From positions 1 to 64,000 of the forward strand of contig JAGLUW010000013.1 of NCBI GenBank assembly GCA_023134145.1: a DNA stretch of 64,000 nucleotides. The letters run 5' to 3'. Shown piece after piece: positions 9,969-20,582 of this stretch; the first letter of the stretch is position 1; the number at the start of each line of letters is the position of its first letter. The notes under the pieces are model-generated. The model was not told where the DNA came from. It saw only the letters and a list, made by a program, of their open reading frames with translations, and did no database searches. The position numbers were made by a program, and so were the translations under genes. This DNA is from Sulfuriflexus sp. (GTDB lineage Bacteria; Pseudomonadota; Gammaproteobacteria; AKS1).

Positions 9969-10448
9969 TTATAGGCAGCAACGTTTGTATTTTTTGCCAC
10001 TACCGCAAGGGCAGGGCTCATTTCGGCCAATTTTGTTAACAGAGACGGGCGCACCTTTTTTCAGTTTGCCATCAATGTAACGCCACTGACCATTTTCGCG
10101 CGCGAATTGGCTGCGCTCATGTAGCTTACCCTCGTTACCATTAAGAGAATAAGAGGCAATGAATTCAACCTCGGCCTCATTATCGTCGGCGCTACTAGTC
10201 GTATCCGTAATCTCCAGGTTGAGCCACTGGAAACCATCTTCGTTAGCTTCAACATCTGAGGGGCAAGTTGTTGAATGCCAGCTTTGACGAATGAAATCGA
10301 GATTGTCGATACTGTAAGCACTGAAACGAGCGCGCATTAGCGATTCGGCTGTATCAGCAAGCGCAATGTCGTCATGGATGCGTCCACAGCAGGCATCAAA
10401 AGGGGTGTCTTTGCCGCAGTAACATGCGGAGGTATTTGATTTACTCAT
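9969..10448 (-). CDS. YchJ family protein with SEC-C metal-binding motifs
   Basis: N-terminal [14 protein letters not shown] and C-terminal [19 protein letters not shown]; start taken at [12 protein letters not shown] rather than the upstream ORF start at 10493. Confidence 0.88.
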   Translation of the reverse strand: MSKSNTSACYCGKDTPFDACCGRIHDDIALADTAESLMRARFSAYSIDNLDFIRQSWHSTTCPSDVEANEDGFQWLNLEITDTTSSADDNEAEVEFIASYSLNGNEGKLHERSQFARENGQWRYIDGKLKKGAPVSVNKIGRNEPCPCGSGKKYKRCCL

Positions 10449-10486
10449 GTGGTGATTATATCGGATGAATCGAGGAGGCGACAGTA

Positions 10487-10503
10487 TGCACAATATTAGT
10501 GCA
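10487..10503. promoter_or_regulatory. Putative NtrC-binding dyad upstream of amt
   Basis: TGCACAATATTAGTGCA: perfect outer dyad TGCAC-N7-GTGCA, matching the enterobacterial NtrC box layout (TGCACTAAAATGGTGCA). Confidence 0.6.
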
Positions 10504-10641
10504 TACGTAGGTTAATTAGCGCTTTAAGTCACCATGATGTGGTAGAACGTGGTGCAAAATGCTAATGTTGGTGCCGCTTTTTATCGATGAATAATAAATT
10601 ATAAGTTGTGTCATATGGTGCGACGTAGGTAGGGGAAATTA

Positions 10642-11826
10642 ATGGAAACGCTTCAATCTGGTAGTAATACTCTCTTCATTCTTTTGGGTGCCATTATGGT
10701 ATTGGCAATGCATTCTGGTTTTGCCTTTCTTGAGGTTGGTACGGTACGCAAAAAGAATCAGGTTAATGCCTTGGTGAAGATTATTGCGGATTTTGCAGTT
10801 TCGACGATAGCGTATTTTTTCATTGGTTATTATGTGGCCTACGGGCTCGGTTTTTTTGAAAGCGCGCAGATTCTTGCGGAAAAGAATGGTTATGAACTGG
10901 TTAAATTCTTCTTCTTACTAACCTTTGCGGCAGCGATACCGGCGATTATTTCAGGTGGTATTGCTGAGCGAGCACGTTTCTACCCACAACTCATTGCCAG
11001 CTTATTAATTGTTGCGGTTCTATATCCTTTCTTTGAAGGTATTGTTTGGAACGGTAATTACGGTGTTCAGGATTGGCTTGAAGCAACCTACGGCGCGCCG
11101 TTCCAAGATTTCGCTGGCTCAGTCGTGGTGCATGCGGTTGGCGGTTGGATAGCCTTGGCTGCCGTATTACTGCTCGGTCCACGTCATGGCCGCTATGGTA
11201 AAGACGGTCAAATGTCGGCTCATCCTCCTTCAAGTATTCCATTTTTAGCACTGGGTGCTTGGATACTGACAGTCGGTTGGTTCGGTTTTAATGTGATGTC
11301 AGCACAAACAATCGATGCTATTAGTGGCCTAGTTGCGGTTAACTCCTTGATGGCCATGGTGGGCGGTATTCTCGGCGCATTAGTAGTTGGTAAGAATGAT
11401 CCTGGCTTTATTCATAATGGCCCATTAGCAGGGCTTGTTGCCGTGTGTGCAGGTTCAAGTTTAATGCACCCACTTGGCGCGCTTGTTACGGGATTGATAG
11501 CCGGCGGCTTATTCGTATGGATGTTCACTCTTACGCAAAATCGTTGGAAGATTGATGACGTGCTCGGCGTGTGGCCTTTGCATGGACTGTGTGGTGCATG
11601 GGGTGGCATTGCTGCGGGTATCTTTGGCCAACAAGCACTCGGTGGTTTGGGTGGCGTGGCTTTCATGTCGCAACTGATTGGAACGCTGATGGGTATTGGT
11701 ATCGCCTTTATTGGTGGTTTGATTGTTTATGGTTTGATTCGTCAGCTAGTCGGTATTCGTCTTAGCCAAGAAGAAGAGTATCAGGGCGCTGATCTGAGTA
11801 TTCATAAGATCAGCTCTGAGCCTTAG
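10642..11826 (+). CDS. amt: Ammonium transporter (Amt family)
   Basis: 394 aa; multi-TM; AMHSGFAFLEVGTVRKKN, FAGSVVVHAVGGWIALAA, GVWPLHGLCGAWGGIAAGIFG. Confidence 0.93.
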   Translation: METLQSGSNTLFILLGAIMVLAMHSGFAFLEVGTVRKKNQVNALVKIIADFAVSTIAYFFIGYYVAYGLGFFESAQILAEKNGYELVKFFFLLTFAAAIPAIISGGIAERARFYPQLIASLLIVAVLYPFFEGIVWNGNYGVQDWLEATYGAPFQDFAGSVVVHAVGGWIALAAVLLLGPRHGRYGKDGQMSAHPPSSIPFLALGAWILTVGWFGFNVMSAQTIDAISGLVAVNSLMAMVGGILGALVVGKNDPGFIHNGPLAGLVAVCAGSSLMHPLGALVTGLIAGGLFVWMFTLTQNRWKIDDVLGVWPLHGLCGAWGGIAAGIFGQQALGGLGGVAFMSQLIGTLMGIGIAFIGGLIVYGLIRQLVGIRLSQEEEYQGADLSIHKISSEP

Positions 11827-11899
11827 ATACGACAGGCTTCTAGCTAAAATCAGCCTAAAATGCTAAGTTTGGCGCCCTTTTTTGCAGGTATTAACTGAA

Positions 11900-13225
11900 A
11901 TGGCGCGCAAACTTTTTATCAAGACCTTCGGTTGTCAGATGAATGAATATGATTCGTCGCGCATGGCCGATGCCCTGAATGAATCTCATGGTCTAGAACG
12001 TACCGACGATCTTGCTGAAGCCGATGTCTTATTACTCAATACCTGCTCGGTGCGCGATAAAGCACAGGAAAAAGTTTTTTCTGAATTGGGTCGCTGGCGA
12101 AAAATAAAACAACGACGTCCAGATCTTGTCATCGGTGTGGGTGGTTGTGTCGCGAGTCAAGAAGGTGAAGCCATTCTTGAGCGAGCCCCTTATGTTGATA
12201 TGATTTTTGGTCCACAGACCCTACACCGTGTCCCCGACATGTTGCGCGATACCGAAAAATTAAGAAAACCCAGTGTCGATGTAAGTTTCCCCGAAATAGA
12301 AAAATTTGATCGTTTGCCAGAACAAAAGGTCGATGGTCCTATGGCCTACGTTTCAATCATGGAAGGCTGTAGTAAGTATTGTACTTTCTGTGTTGTACCC
12401 TTTACACGTGGTGAAGAAGTTAACCGTCCCTTTGATGATGTGATTGCCGAGATTGCAGGCTTGGCCGCTCAAGGTGTGCGTGAAGTAAACCTATTAGGCC
12501 AAAACGTGAATGCCTATCGCGGTGCGATGCATGATGGTGACGTTGCTGACCTAGCCTTACTGATTACTTATGTTGCCGCGATTGATGGCATTGATCGTAT
12601 TCGTTACACCACTTCTCATCCAATGGAAATGAACGACAGTTTAATTAATGTTTATGCTGAAGTGCCTGAGTTAGTCAGCCATTTACACCTGCCTATACAA
12701 AGTGGTTCGGACAGTATTCTTGCTGCAATGAAGCGTAACCATACCGCTAAAGACTATATGGATATTATTGAGCGTGTGCGTGCGATACGCCCTGATTTAA
12801 GCATGTCGTCTGATTTTATTATTGGCTTCCCCGGTGAAACCGACGAAGAGTTTGAAGCGACTATGAATTTGATTGAACAGATTGGTTTTGATCAATCATA
12901 TAGTTTTATTTACAGCCCACGTCCCGGTACCTTAGCAGCCGACATGGATGACGCAGTTCCGTTTGATGTTAAGCAAGCGCGTTTAAAAAGATTGCAGGCG
13001 TGTATTAACGATATGACGGCGGCGATAAGTAACTCGATGGTGGGTACAGTACAACGCGTTTTAGTCACACGGGCTTCACGTAAAGATGCAAGTGAAATGA
13101 GTGGCCGTACTGAGAACAATCGCGTGGTCAATTTCCCCGGTGATGCTAGTTTAATAGGTCAGTTTGTTGATTTAAAAATAACTGAAGCACGGCCTAATTC
13201 ATTGCGCGGTGAGATAAATAATTAG
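11900..13225 (+). CDS. miaB: tRNA-2-methylthio-N6-dimethylallyladenosine synthase MiaB
   Basis: [19 protein letters not shown], radical [26 protein letters not shown]-terminal TRAM; start at MARKLF. Confidence 0.96.
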   Translation: MARKLFIKTFGCQMNEYDSSRMADALNESHGLERTDDLAEADVLLLNTCSVRDKAQEKVFSELGRWRKIKQRRPDLVIGVGGCVASQEGEAILERAPYVDMIFGPQTLHRVPDMLRDTEKLRKPSVDVSFPEIEKFDRLPEQKVDGPMAYVSIMEGCSKYCTFCVVPFTRGEEVNRPFDDVIAEIAGLAAQGVREVNLLGQNVNAYRGAMHDGDVADLALLITYVAAIDGIDRIRYTTSHPMEMNDSLINVYAEVPELVSHLHLPIQSGSDSILAAMKRNHTAKDYMDIIERVRAIRPDLSMSSDFIIGFPGETDEEFEATMNLIEQIGFDQSYSFIYSPRPGTLAADMDDAVPFDVKQARLKRLQACINDMTAAISNSMVGTVQRVLVTRASRKDASEMSGRTENNRVVNFPGDASLIGQFVDLKITEARPNSLRGEINN

Positions 13226-13301
13226 CATGAGTTGCATTAACAAACACCATTCATTATCTTCTAGTTAATGACCATTACAGCGAGAGCGACGCCAGACTAT
13301 T

Positions 13302-14285
13302 TTGAGCGATACTAATCAATCCAGCCAGTTCACACTGGAACCAGCAGACAATCAACGCCTCGCAAATCTGTGTGGCCAATTCGATGAACACCTTCGTCAG
13401 ATAGAGCGATCCCTCGGTGTCGAAATTAATAACCGTGGTAATCAATTTGAAGTGCTTGGGGAGTCTAGAGCTGTGCAGGTTGCCGGTGAATTGTTATCAG
13501 GGCTTTATGATGAGGCCGATGAGATTGTTTTAAATCCTGAAAGCGTGCATTTATTTCTTCGTCAAGCCGGTGTAGATGGAATAGAAGAACCCTCATCACG
13601 CAGTAAAGTCGTTAGTATTCGCACGCGTCGCGGTATTATTAAATCACGCACACCTAATCAGCACGTCTATTTACAAAATATCGCCCGTCATGATATTAAT
13701 TTTGGTGTCGGCCCTGCAGGTACGGGTAAAACCTATCTTGCTGTAGCTTGTGCGGTAAAAGCACTTGAGCAAGAAGATGTGCGGCGTATTTTATTAGTTC
13801 GTCCGGCAGTTGAGGCAGGGGAAAAGCTAGGCTTCTTGCCAGGTGATCTTGCACAAAAGATCGATCCTTATTTACGTCCGCTTTATGATGCCTTGTATGA
13901 AATGTTGGGTTTCGAGCGTGTTACAAAATTAATGGAACGTAATGTCATTGAAGTTGCGCCGCTTGCTTATATGCGTGGGCGTACATTGAATGAATCTTTT
14001 GTGATTCTCGATGAAGCGCAAAATACCACCGTCGAACAAATGAAAATGTTTCTGACGCGAATTGGTTTCGGTAGTAAAGCCGTGATCACCGGTGACATCA
14101 CACAGATAGATTTACCTAAACATACATTATCTGGATTACGACATGTGATAGACGTGCTTGATGATGTGAAAGGTATTAGTTTTAGTTTCTTCAAGTCAAA
14201 AGATGTGGTCAGGCATCCACTCGTCGCGCGTATTGTTAATGCTTATGCCGACTATGAATCTGCGGAAGAACAGAACAACAAATGA
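13302..14285 (+). CDS. ybeZ: PhoH-like ATPase (YbeZ)
   Basis: TTG start; FGVGPAGTGKTYLAVACAV, FVILDEAQNTT, ITGDITQIDLP. Confidence 0.95.
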   Translation: MSDTNQSSQFTLEPADNQRLANLCGQFDEHLRQIERSLGVEINNRGNQFEVLGESRAVQVAGELLSGLYDEADEIVLNPESVHLFLRQAGVDGIEEPSSRSKVVSIRTRRGIIKSRTPNQHVYLQNIARHDINFGVGPAGTGKTYLAVACAVKALEQEDVRRILLVRPAVEAGEKLGFLPGDLAQKIDPYLRPLYDALYEMLGFERVTKLMERNVIEVAPLAYMRGRTLNESFVILDEAQNTTVEQMKMFLTRIGFGSKAVITGDITQIDLPKHTLSGLRHVIDVLDDVKGISFSFFKSKDVVRHPLVARIVNAYADYESAEEQNNK

Positions 14286-14758
14286 TTGAGCTGCAGTTAC
14301 AAGTAGCGAGCCAGTCAGCACAACTTCCTGATGAAGAAACCATGCAAGCATGGTTGAACCAAATCGGTGTAGATATTGGTGATGCGAGTGTCGGTATAAG
14401 AATTGTCGATCTTGATGAAAGTGCCGAGTTAAACAATCAGTATCGGCATAAGCAGGGCGCAACTAATGTATTGTCATTTCCATTTGAGTTACCAACATTA
14501 CCGGATGATCTTGGTGAAGCAGAAGTCTCACTAGAGCATTTTCTGGGTGATCTGGTGATTTGCGCGCCCATTGTTGAGGATGAAGCCAAGGCTCAGGATA
14601 AGGCTCTAAACGCACATTGGGCGCACATGATTGTGCATGGTGTGTTGCATCTACAAGGTCACGATCATATTGAACAGGCCGAGGCTGAACAGATGGAAAC
14701 GCTAGAGCGTACTATCTTGGCCAATTTAGGCTTTCCAGACCCCTATTTAGAGACTTAA
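14282..14758 (+). CDS. ybeY: Endoribonuclease/rRNA maturation factor YbeY
   Basis: NNQYRHKQGATNVLSFPFE, HMIVHGVLHLQGHDH. Confidence 0.95.
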   Translation: MIELQLQVASQSAQLPDEETMQAWLNQIGVDIGDASVGIRIVDLDESAELNNQYRHKQGATNVLSFPFELPTLPDDLGEAEVSLEHFLGDLVICAPIVEDEAKAQDKALNAHWAHMIVHGVLHLQGHDHIEQAEAEQMETLERTILANLGFPDPYLET

Positions 14759-14855
14759 TAGCTTCTATTTTATAGAGTATTTCCATAGTAAAGCACCCCC
14801 AAAAAGACGTATACTGCGCGTCCTTTTTGTAACAGGGAGTGGGATTGCGCATCTC

Positions 14856-15719
14856 ATGAACGAAGACCGACATAGTACCGAGCCCATGCAACGCTCATGG
14901 TTTGAACGATTAAGCCAAGTGTTGATGGGCGAACCGAAAGATCGCGACGAATTGGTTGAACTCCTCCGCGATGCCGAACAACGCAATCTGCTTAAACCAG
15001 ATGCGCTCGCCATGATTGAAGGCGTGCTGCAGGTTTCTGAAATGCAGGTGCGTGACATCATGATTCCACGCTCCCAAATAGTCGTTATTGATCGCGATGC
15101 GGAACTCGATGAGTTCTTGCCAATGGTGATCGAGGCTTCACATTCTCGTTATCCCGTCATCGGTGAAAACAAAGACGAAGTTGTTGGCATGTTGTTAGCA
15201 AAAGATTTATTGCCATTTACCGCTGGCGGAAAAGCCAAAGAATTTATCCTGCGTGAAATCTTACGTCCGGCTGTATTTGTTCCCGAAAGTAAACGACTTG
15301 ATGTATTACTAAAAGAATTCCGTTCTAGCCGTAATCACATGGCCATTGTTGTTGACGAATATGGTGGAGTAGCTGGTGTTGTGACCATTGAAGACGTATT
15401 GGAACAAATCGTCGGTGAAATTGAAGACGAATATGATTTTGATGAAGGTACATCAATACTGCAACTTAATGAGAATGAATATACAGTTAAAGCATTAACC
15501 TCGGTTGAAGATTTTAATGAATATTTTCATACTAAATTCAGTGATGAAGAATTTGATACTGTTGGCGGTTTAGTTATTAATAGCTTTGGTCATGTGCCGA
15601 AACGTGGTGAAATTACTTTGATGGGTGATATTCGATTTAAAATTTTAAGATCAGATAATCGTCGCGTGCATTTATTAAAGGTTTCTCGTCAGGAAGAGGC
15701 TGAGAGCGCAACAGATTAA
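14856..15719 (+). CDS. corC: CorC/HlyC-family transporter-associated protein (two CBS domains)
   Basis: VRDIMIPRSQIVVIDRD, CBS domains, VDEYGGVAGVVTIEDVLEQIVGEIEDEYD. Confidence 0.93.
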   Translation: MNEDRHSTEPMQRSWFERLSQVLMGEPKDRDELVELLRDAEQRNLLKPDALAMIEGVLQVSEMQVRDIMIPRSQIVVIDRDAELDEFLPMVIEASHSRYPVIGENKDEVVGMLLAKDLLPFTAGGKAKEFILREILRPAVFVPESKRLDVLLKEFRSSRNHMAIVVDEYGGVAGVVTIEDVLEQIVGEIEDEYDFDEGTSILQLNENEYTVKALTSVEDFNEYFHTKFSDEEFDTVGGLVINSFGHVPKRGEITLMGDIRFKILRSDNRRVHLLKVSRQEEAESATD

Positions 15720-15774
15720 AGATTCGCGACTAGCGAAAAAATGATAATTATTTCATAAAAACAATAATGACAAC

Positions 15775-17280
15775 GTGATTGAAATTAATAAACAAGCAAG
15801 AATAAAAGATGGCCTAGTTATATTGGCTGGCGTGTTGATGGTGACGGGTTATGCACCATTTTCCTTTTTGCCGTCAAGCATCTTCGCGTTATTCGCACTG
15901 CTATGGTTGTTGCAAAACATCGGGGCACGACGTGCTGCATGGCGTGGTTTTTTATTCGGCCTAGGTTTGTTCGGTGCAGGTACCTCTTGGGTTGTTATTA
16001 GTATTCATGAATTTGGTCACACACCATTACCCCTCGCATTATTCCTAACCATATTGTTGGTTGCCTACTTATCTCTTTTTCCGGCTTTGTTTGCATGGCT
16101 GGTGGTACGTTTCCGTGTAGCTGAACAGCCTTTGGTATTTTTGTTCATGACGCCTGCATTATGGGCTGGTACGGAATGGTTGCGCGGTACTTTGTTCACA
16201 GGGTTCCCATGGTTAAATATTGGTTATAGCCAAGTTGATACATGGTTGGTTGGTTATGCACCTGTTATCGGTGTTTATGGCTTAGGTTTTTTGTTGATGT
16301 TGTCGGTCACAGCAACATTATTGATTTTGCGCCGTAAACAAAGTGCTGTAGTTTTGTTAGCTATTATTTGGTTTGGCGGTTGGTCATTGCAAAGTATTGA
16401 ATGGGCAACCCCTGCAGGCAAATCGCTTCAAGTTAGTTTGATGCAAGGTAATGTTTCGCAGCTGGATAAATTTCGTCCGGAAAAACGCGCTAATACCATG
16501 AGTCTTTATGAAGAACTGACACTCGATAATCTAGACAGTGATTTGATTGTTTGGCCTGAAACAGCGGTACCTGCTTTTTATCATCAGGTTGCTGAAAATT
16601 ATATTAGTGATATTTTACAACAGACCCGAGAGCAAGGTGTTGATCTGTTAATAGGCGCACCGGTTAAACAAGTAACCGCAGACAGTGAACGTCCTAATTA
16701 TTACAACAGTGCGATTGCGCTGGGTAAGGAGTTTGGTGTTTACCATAAGCGTCATTTAGTACCGTTTGGCGAGGTAGTACCTTTTGGTGATCTACTTCGC
16801 AAGATTGGCGGTATCTTTAATGTGCCGTTGTCAGATTTTAGTACCGGTGGTCTGCAAGCACCACTTAACTTGGCAGGGCAGAAAGCGGCCGTTTCTATTT
16901 GCTATGAAATCGTTTTTGGCGAGGAGCTGGCACAAACAGCCGGTGATGCGACTATGTTGATTAACATCAGCAACGATGCCTGGTTTGGTGATTCATTGGC
17001 ACCACCACAACATTTCTCAATGGCGCGGATGCGGGTAAAAGAAACTGCCCGCCCCTTACTGAGAGCAACCAATACAGGTATTACCGCCTTTGTTGACCAC
17101 CGCGGTGTGGTGACCCATCAAGCGCCTTCTTTCTCCGTACAGGTCTTACGGGGAAGCATCCAACCTATGCAGGGTAAGACGCCATATGTTCGTTTTGGTA
17201 ATACACCAATCCTCTGGTTGATTGGAATGCTTATATTAGTAGGCGGATTCATTTTACGGCGTCGTCAACAAGGTGTATAA
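15775..17280 (+). CDS. lnt: Apolipoprotein N-acyltransferase
   Basis: GTG start; multi-TM N-terminus plus CN-hydrolase domain (LIVWPETAVPAF, YHKRHLVPFGEVVPF, SICYEIVFGEE, NISNDAWFGDS). Confidence 0.95.
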   Translation: MIEINKQARIKDGLVILAGVLMVTGYAPFSFLPSSIFALFALLWLLQNIGARRAAWRGFLFGLGLFGAGTSWVVISIHEFGHTPLPLALFLTILLVAYLSLFPALFAWLVVRFRVAEQPLVFLFMTPALWAGTEWLRGTLFTGFPWLNIGYSQVDTWLVGYAPVIGVYGLGFLLMLSVTATLLILRRKQSAVVLLAIIWFGGWSLQSIEWATPAGKSLQVSLMQGNVSQLDKFRPEKRANTMSLYEELTLDNLDSDLIVWPETAVPAFYHQVAENYISDILQQTREQGVDLLIGAPVKQVTADSERPNYYNSAIALGKEFGVYHKRHLVPFGEVVPFGDLLRKIGGIFNVPLSDFSTGGLQAPLNLAGQKAAVSICYEIVFGEELAQTAGDATMLINISNDAWFGDSLAPPQHFSMARMRVKETARPLLRATNTGITAFVDHRGVVTHQAPSFSVQVLRGSIQPMQGKTPYVRFGNTPILWLIGMLILVGGFILRRRQQGV

Positions 17281-17325
17281 AAACACCTATACTTGAATAA
17301 ATAAAAATATCGAGGAAGTCCCATT

Positions 17326-18051
17326 ATGCTTATTGCTGCGTTAGTGCTTGTGGTTATCGTTATGGTCAGTTCTATCTGGCTAACGGTTGAAGGTTTTAAA
17401 AAGCATATTCTTTGGGGCATTGGTATGTTGTTTGTCCCCTTTGTTGTATTGATTTTTACCGCAATGAACTGGAGTAAAGCCAAGAAACCTTTTCTTACTT
17501 ATTTAATATCCTCCGTATTACTGGCAGCGGTGATCTTTGAGCCTATGACGGTGGTTATTAATGAATCTGTACAATTATCGGAGCAAGTTGAACGGGGTGA
17601 GATAACTCAACAGCAAGCACAGGAAATAATACAAAAACGAATGGTGCAACTGTTTTCAGGTGATCCAGTTACTGCGAACAATGATTATGATTTATTAACA
17701 CCAGAAGAACAGCGCATCGAAACGTTGCGTGAAGAATTACGAATCAAGAATGAAGCGGCAATTGCATCACAAGAATATGCCGAAGAGCAGGCTAAAAAAA
17801 TAGAAGAAATTGAAGAAGTACGACGTAAGGTTAAGGTCTTTACCGCAATTGAAATATCAGAAGCCAATAAATACATTGGTAAAATCGTGCGTATTGTTAG
17901 CTTTGAAGGTGTTGAGCGTCAAGGTACATTGATTAATGCTGGTTACGACCGTTTGAATTTAGATCGAAAATTGGCTGGTGGCCGATTCAAGTTTGATGTC
18001 TTAACCAAAGACATTGAAGTATTGGAAGTGCAACAGTTCGAATTGCGTTAG
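17326..18051 (+). CDS. Hypothetical membrane protein with coiled-coil and C-terminal beta-rich domain
   Basis: 241 aa; N-terminal TM segments, charged helical stretch (EEQAKKIEEIEEVRRKVKV), C-terminal KYIGKIVRIVSFEGVERQGTLINAGYDRLNL. Confidence 0.65.
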   Translation: MLIAALVLVVIVMVSSIWLTVEGFKKHILWGIGMLFVPFVVLIFTAMNWSKAKKPFLTYLISSVLLAAVIFEPMTVVINESVQLSEQVERGEITQQQAQEIIQKRMVQLFSGDPVTANNDYDLLTPEEQRIETLREELRIKNEAAIASQEYAEEQAKKIEEIEEVRRKVKVFTAIEISEANKYIGKIVRIVSFEGVERQGTLINAGYDRLNLDRKLAGGRFKFDVLTKDIEVLEVQQFELR

Positions 18052-18080
18052 TCGTAAGTATTACGGACTATTTACTTTAG

Positions 18081-18848
18081 ATGCTAAAAACTCATGTACC
18101 AGTATTTGTTCTTGGCACTATCTGCATCGTGATGTTGTCGCTAATAAGTTTTGATGCGGTTGCACGAGTTTACAAATGCAAAGATACGGATGGGAATATT
18201 TCTTATTCTCAATCACCATGTGTCGCGAGTAGTGAACAAACACAATTATCACATTCCGTAAAAACAAGTTCGGTCGATGCGGTTACCTGTAGCATGGTTG
18301 CTAAAGCAGCTCGTGAGGTCTTTTCTAGCGTAAAAAGAGGTAAAGATGCACAGGCAGTTTTTCAGGTATATGGTGGCTTGAATGGCATCAACCCGCGCAT
18401 GCTCAATCTTATTAACTACGTTGGTAGTTTTCGCTTGCATGACAAGATCAGTGGCGAGCGTGTCGCTCAATTGAGTGGGGGGAAATGTCGTAGTGGTGGT
18501 TTCGGGCCTATTACTGTCGAAGATCTGCAATTTCAGGATCCAATGTTGGCACACCAAGCCAGTATAGCGAGTCAACGCCAGCAAGTTGTGAAACAGTATC
18601 AACAACTAGCCGTGCCAGCAGTAATCTCCGTGAATTTTCAGGAAACGCCATTGGCTGAAGCATTGCGCATCATTGGAGCGAAAGCTGGCGTAGCTTTAGA
18701 TATCGATCCATCGGTGACGGGTACGGTAAATCTACGAATGGATAATGTACCTTGGTTGCAGGTAGTTGGAAGACTTTCCATTGAACACAAATTACTAACA
18801 GGGCAGGGGCCGAAAGGAATTATGATTTCGACTATGCCTAATCGTTAA
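18081..18848 (+). CDS. DUF4124 domain plus secretin/TonB short N-terminal (STN)-like domain protein
   Basis: ARVYKCKDTDGNISYSQSPC (DUF4124); C-terminal ISVNFQETPLAEALRIIGAKAGVALDIDPSVTGTVNLRMDNVPWLQVVGRL (STN-like). Confidence 0.7.
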   Translation: MLKTHVPVFVLGTICIVMLSLISFDAVARVYKCKDTDGNISYSQSPCVASSEQTQLSHSVKTSSVDAVTCSMVAKAAREVFSSVKRGKDAQAVFQVYGGLNGINPRMLNLINYVGSFRLHDKISGERVAQLSGGKCRSGGFGPITVEDLQFQDPMLAHQASIASQRQQVVKQYQQLAVPAVISVNFQETPLAEALRIIGAKAGVALDIDPSVTGTVNLRMDNVPWLQVVGRLSIEHKLLTGQGPKGIMISTMPNR

Positions 18849-19031
18849 TAAACATTATCGGATTCTTTGAAAAAATATTCGCTTCCGATTGAAGCCGTAA
18901 CCCAAAGCAGGTAGATATTCAGTAGATTGATAATATTTATTAATGTGAGTAATCCAAGAATATCAATATCGTGAATAGTAGAAGTATGATAATTAATAAT
19001 AAAAAAGATAAAAATAAGTTGAATCCCCATT

Positions 19032-20405
19032 ATGTTTAAACCTAATATAAAACGTAAAATCTATATCTCGATTGCTGCCGGTATGCTAATGATAATACTG
19101 GTATTACTGCTTTCCGATAGGATATATACGCTAGTTCAACAGTCTCATGAACGGATGAAGGAATACACTCAACGAGAAGTTGCTATCAGTAAATCACTGA
19201 CAATATTGTACAGAAACATAGGTTATGGTGGTTTTATTCATAACCTCAAAAACCTTGTAATACGTCGTGATCTCAATCGTTATGAAGATGTCATTGAATA
19301 TAATATTTTTGAATTAACTGAACAGCTTGGAATACTTGAGGGTTTAGTCAATACAGAAAAAGATCTGGCTGCTCTTCAAGAATTACATTTAACGTTTGAT
19401 GACTACACGGAGAAGTATGGGCTTGCTAAAGAGATGGTGCTTGCAAACAAGACCACAAGCGAGATTGATGCAATGATAAAGGTGTCTGACTTGAAGGCAC
19501 TAGCATCATTGGATGCCCTTTCTTCTAGTATCAGGAAAAGGGCCGATCGTGTTGAGAAAGAGATACTAATTAATAATATAGGCACGTTGAATGTTATACA
19601 GTTAGCTAGTTTGATAATGTGTATTTTTATTATTATTCTAATCTCATTAATAATACTATATTTAAAACGAGAGTTTAAAAATAATATACAGTTATACAGA
19701 GAAAAAGAAAAAGCAGAAGCATCCAATGATGCAAAATCACAATTTTTATCTTCAATGAGTCACGAATTACGCACACCATTGAATGCGATTCTTGGTTTTT
19801 CTCAACTGATTAAAATGGATGCGAAAGATGATGTAACCGAAGGCAATAGTGAGGAAATCATTAATGCTGGAAAACATTTATTAGAATTAATCGATCAAAT
19901 ATTAGATTTATCTAAAATTGAGTCTGGAGCAATACCTCTTTCAATTGATAGTTATCGCATAATTGATTTGCTTAATGATTGTTTAATGACGATCATGCCG
20001 ATTGCTGATAAGCACGAAATTAAAATAGATAAAAAATTTGACCCATTATTAACACATATAATCGATGTTGATATAGTACGATTTCGACAAATAGTTTTTA
20101 ATTTATTATCTAATGCTATTAAGTACAATAATAAAAATGGAAAAGTGATAATTGAATGCCAACCTGTTGATGAAAACATACTTTGTGTTTCTATTACTGA
20201 TACGGGCAAAGGATTAACACCCGAACAGCAATCTCATCTTTTTAAACCTTTTGATCGTGCTGGAGCTGAAAATTTAGATGTTGCTGGTACTGGTCTAGGA
20301 TTAGTTATTTGTAAGAATTTAATTGAGGAAATGAACGGTACAATAGGATTTGAAAGTGATAAAGGTAAAGGAAGCCGTTTTTGGATTCAGATTCCTTTTT
20401 CGTAA
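19032..20405 (+). CDS. Membrane sensor histidine kinase
   Basis: Two TM segments flanking a periplasmic helical sensor; FLSSMSHELRTPLNAILGFSQL, NLLSNAIKYN, ITDTGKGLTPEQQSHLFKPF, GTGLGLVICKNLIEEMNG. Confidence 0.93.
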   Translation: MFKPNIKRKIYISIAAGMLMIILVLLLSDRIYTLVQQSHERMKEYTQREVAISKSLTILYRNIGYGGFIHNLKNLVIRRDLNRYEDVIEYNIFELTEQLGILEGLVNTEKDLAALQELHLTFDDYTEKYGLAKEMVLANKTTSEIDAMIKVSDLKALASLDALSSSIRKRADRVEKEILINNIGTLNVIQLASLIMCIFIIILISLIILYLKREFKNNIQLYREKEKAEASNDAKSQFLSSMSHELRTPLNAILGFSQLIKMDAKDDVTEGNSEEIINAGKHLLELIDQILDLSKIESGAIPLSIDSYRIIDLLNDCLMTIMPIADKHEIKIDKKFDPLLTHIIDVDIVRFRQIVFNLLSNAIKYNNKNGKVIIECQPVDENILCVSITDTGKGLTPEQQSHLFKPFDRAGAENLDVAGTGLGLVICKNLIEEMNGTIGFESDKGKGSRFWIQIPFS

Positions 20406-20582
20406 CGGTCCGCTAATGGCTGCGGATTCAATTTGTTCGCCAGATGGGGTTTCGATTAATAGTGCTTCGCCTATTCAGTGTGTGAATATGAGCATGATGG
20501 TCTTCTTACTAGTTAATGTATGCTCGGTATCAGCTGTTATCTACACATTTTGTGAGTCGTTGCTTACAAAAGTGAGAGTAGC

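Noticed and set aside
10540-10590. Candidate sigma-54 promoters upstream of amt (TGGTAGAACGTGGTGCA; TTGGTGCCGCTTTTTA)
   Set aside because: The first has GG-GC spacing of 11 rather than 10; the second lacks the -12 GC.
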